Source: Mya arenaria
Taxonomy: Eukaryota; Mollusca; Bivalvia; Myida; Myidae
NCBI RefSeq assembly: GCF_026914265.1
Contig: NC_069125.1
Location: forward strand, 71,192,046-71,256,045
Length of the DNA stretch: 64,000 nt
Direction of reading: 5' to 3'
Shown: positions 61,101 through 64,000 of the stretch, piece after piece
How the letters are laid out: each line of letters opens with the position of its first letter
Numbering within the stretch: the stretch's first letter is position 1
Notes under the pieces: model-generated
Database searches by the model: none
The model's input: only the letters and a program-made list of their open reading frames with translations
Told to the model about the DNA's origin: nothing
Made by a program: the position numbers and the translations under genes

Positions 61101-63320
61101 ACATACCAAAAGTTAATTTGTTTACCAGTCTGTGGAGTTGAGTGAGTCCCCGAACCCCGGCGTGTCGACCACTGTCAGTCTCAGTTTTACTCCACGCTCT
61201 TCAATCTCCACTGTGGACGCATCAATCTTCACTGTTTGCTTTACCTTCTCTGAAATGTTCATGTTTATTTTTAATTTCATGTACATTATAATGACATCAA
61301 TCAAATAACATTATAAAAAAAGTTTGAAAACAATATAAATACAATGCAATAAGAATATATGCAACTTCATCTCTTGACTCTAAAACCACTATCAAACTTT
61401 CACCAAATTCACTATAGCCTTGCAACAAAAACAGCAGAATATGTTGAACATAACATTTGTATAAACAAATAAATAAAACAAAACTTGTATAAGTCAGGAA
61501 AGACCCGTTATCAATAAACAGCTGTTCCATTAAACATGATACATATGTTTATATATGAAAATAAAATGTGTTTTTTTATTTATATACACATTTTTTTCTC
61601 TTACATTTCAATCTTATCAAGATGGATTTAGAGTTTCTCAAGATGGGGTTTACATGAAGCTTATCAAACTATTTGCAGGATTTCAAAAATGTATGAACAC
61701 TTCACAGCTTGAAACTATGATAACATTTATTAATATCTTACATGAAGCTTTTACCAACAGTTTTCCATCATACTCTAAATCTACACCTTTGAAAAAACTT
61801 TTTTTAATAGGCGTACCCATTTTGCAATACTGTATCTTTTATAATCAAATTTTCAAGAGCAAAATACTTAAACGATAACTGATAACAATCAGCATTTGTC
61901 ATCAGTTATAAAATCACTTGTCAACATCCATATTACGGTGAAGTTAATGCAGTGTGACCTTCACCTGTATAGTTACATGTAATGAGGTACACTGCGTTTA
62001 TAAGAACAGTTATTTCACACTTGACATGACATAACACTACTTGATTTACAATCTTAAGTGCTCACAAGATCATTTTTATGAGTCCTTATATTTCTAACAC
62101 ACCTATAAACATACCATCCAGGAGAACATTTGGTTTTAATTAACCTTACATTATATCATAGTGTTCCCCCAATGTTTGGTACATTGCAGAATAAAAAAAT
62201 GAAAATATGAATAAAATTATAATAAAATGAAATATGTCTTTTGTGAGTCACACTTCAGAATAAACAATGTATACTTCACAGTTCTTTTATCAAACTTTTC
62301 AACCCAGTGTCAGTCTATTCTGGTCATTCAAATAATGGGTGTCCAAGATCTAGATGTCTTATTACATTTTGAGGGAACACAACTTGTATCAATTAATGCT
62401 ACATATAAGGCAGACACATTATGCACTAATGTTGGTCCATCATCATAAAGGACCACAACTGTGCACCTACCTATAGCTGTGGGTATCTGCCTCTCTGGGT
62501 AGAGGTCCGTCAGAAAGAGACTGTTGACCAGGGTGGACTTCCCCAGGCCAGATTCACCTACAATATGGAGCAGTGGTATTGCCGATATTCAAACACAAGA
62601 AGAAAAAACAACCTTTCTGTCTTTCACCTCTACACTGATTTCAAAAATCAAATATCCACATCAAGGTAATGTAAAAACATGGACATGAGGAATAAACTGC
62701 TTAAGGGAGCAGCTTTGTAAAAACCTGCTTTTAATTAAATAATGACTACAAGAACAGGCAAGCGAACAAAATGTTTTGGCAAAGATTGCCATGACTGTTT
62801 GACAGTTAGTTATACAATGTACAGTCCAACAAATTGCAAAAAAACCAGAACAATGCTGCATTACACATTACACTGACATCATCGTAAACCTGTCAAAGGC
62901 ATTACTGAAAGGAAATACTTCTTAAGTTCATAAATAACTTTCAGCTACAGAGTTTTAATTAGCTACACATTCATCATCACCACCATTATGTGTTTACTGA
63001 TAAGTGGTACGTTATGAGTTGCCCAACAGTTGTGAGTAACTCAACAATTGTAGTTTGGCATGCTATTCATAAACTACCTGTATTCAAGTTATAATCCCTT
63101 ATAATTTTTTCAAAACTCTGTTTGATCGAAGGAGAAGTAAATTCCTATTCCATTAATATCTGTTAACTATTATTCCTGCTTGCCCATGCCAACCACAGGT
63201 CGCTTGCCACTTACCGACAACCATGAGGGTGAACTCAAATCCCTTCTTGACAGATTTCCTGTGAACCTGGTTTGGCAAATTGGCAAACCCCACATAGCCA
63301 GACTGCTCTGGGTTCACAAA
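55198..63320 (-). CDS. SEPTIN2: Septin-2-group septin (first coding exon outside window)
   Basis: GTP-binding filament protein used in cytokinesis and cortical scaffolding. Exons in transcript order: 63215-63320, 62471-62557, 61126-61249, 60877-61011, 59514-59631, 58822-58923, 58529-58674, 58201-58305, optional 57618-57650, 55609-55684, 55198-55293. Phases agree and give 364 codons plus TAG without the optional exon. It starts [20 protein letters not shown], followed by the P-loop GESGLGKS, switch [12 protein letters not shown] of the G4 motif, the [20 protein letters not shown] block, the septin unique element [20 protein letters not shown], and a C-terminal coiled coil [18 protein letters not shown]. 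The block order and wording follow human SEPT2. The N-terminal Met exon must lie beyond 63320 and was not found up to 64000. The linker between 58201 and 55609 is lineage-specific. Confidence 0.93.
57618..57650 (-). CDS. Candidate 33-nt cassette exon of the septin
   Basis: Bounded by TTTTATCAG-like acceptor sequence and a GTATGT donor on the minus strand. It is 33 nt, begins in the phase left by 58201-58305 and ends in the phase needed by 55609-55684, so inclusion or skipping both preserve the frame. It would add [10 protein letters not shown] plus one junction residue to the basic/Ser-rich linker before the coiled coil. Confidence 0.55.
59905..60215. mobile_element. Single-unit member of the ACAAGAGCTGT repeat family
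   Basis: Begins ACAAGAGCTGTGACTGTAAG, TGAGGAATGCCCCCAAAGTG and contains GTACAGCCCGGACATGAACA and ATGCAGCATTCCATAGCGAA, matching one unit of the array at 29.4-31.8 kb. It lies in a septin intron. Confidence 0.7.
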
Positions 63321-64000
63321 CTGAAAATACAAAAGCATTAACATTTACTTTTCATAGCTCACACATACCATCAATATGAAATGGTGCTACAATATGACAC
63401 TGACAGGCCTTCATGTCAACCTTTAAACTGGCTATCTCAATTCTTAGTCAATTGCAATACATCAATACGTGTGTCCACATGACCTTCACCTTGTCAATTC
63501 CAAGGTTACAGCTCAGTCTTTCAAGATCTTAAACAACAAAACACACATCAAAATACATCCTGATAATCTTCTCATCCAAGAAGGTATTTTTTGTCCATTA
63601 TAATGAGCCTATTTTTCTTAGTTCCAGTTCAGCCTGGAATTGCTGGTGGGCCGGACAGGTGAGGTGGCAGCTAGCATGTGGAGGTAATGTAAACATCAGT
63701 GGTGGAGGCCACAAACCAGCCCAGCCATGGACCATGATGTTTACATTGTAATACACTCCCAACAAATAGGAAGGCAGTTACAAAATCTGAATACCTTAAT
63801 ACATGTATACAGATAAAAGCCTTATAAACAAACTTGAAGTTATAATCAACTGAGCAATACCTTATAATGGTAACAAGCTTTTTTCCTTTCACAAATAATT
63901 AATTAATGAAAATTGATCACTAAACATTATTAGTTGTTGATTAATTTGTCTGTGGTGGCAAGGTCTGTCATAAATGTCAGACATATTTACGTTAATGCAA
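63321..64000. other. Septin intron sequence to the window end
   Basis: No exon recognised on either strand; the upstream first coding exon of the septin was looked for here and not found. Confidence 0.5.

Overview
This window is eukaryotic, intron-rich, AT-rich and full of short DNA transposons and satellites. The host genes have metazoan exon structures. The repeat families (units with TGACCTTGACCT, elements bounded by GCTCGACTATTC, TTAA-flanked AGCTGCACTC MITEs) resemble those I know from bivalve molluscs. A bivalve is therefore my inference; the species cannot be read from the sequence.

Six host genes were placed by hand from splice sites and continuous reading phase. They are: (1) the last coding exon of an APPBP2-like gene (+, 88-308); (2) a PSTPIP-type F-BAR gene lacking its first exon (+, 5349-9914); (3) a complete secreted, probably GPI-anchored protein with two tandem PEBP domains, 11 exons and 539 aa (+, 12523-22200); (4) a complete HSD17B14-like short-chain dehydrogenase, 9 exons and 272 aa (-, 23590-34967); (5) a UPF0046/MPPED-type metallophosphoesterase, 2 coding exons and 269 aa (+, 49237-50485); (6) a septin-2-group septin lacking its first coding exon, with a 33-nt candidate cassette exon (-, 55198-63320). 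They look like unrelated housekeeping or signalling genes and nothing suggests that they work as one pathway.

Region by region: 0.7-2.4 kb is a 24-bp minisatellite with an internal 495-bp duplication. 10.5-10.9 kb is a 35-bp minisatellite. The PEBP introns hold four repeat elements. Intron 2 of the dehydrogenase gene (8.8 kb) carries a 28-bp minisatellite (26.2-28.35 kb) and a 5.5-kb inverted-repeat transposon (28427-33952). That transposon begins CACGGTG, has about 450-bp inverted ends, a 5-bp target duplication and broken C2H2 zinc-finger exons, and contains further nested insertions. From 35.3 to 51.3 kb there is no recognised host gene apart from the phosphoesterase. This stretch holds several inverted-repeat elements, a nearly intact LINE (39337-43490, minus) and LINE 3' ends. 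A 59-bp minisatellite lies at 52.2-53.05 kb.

The observation most worth following is the 5.5-kb element. Its terminal heptamer and 5-bp duplication resemble the Transib/RAG-like class, it repeats AAAGTACACGG inside both ends, and it carries zinc-finger exons. Next come two elements whose inverted ends are built from tandem copies of a short motif, and a MITE whose core is a chain of palindromes.
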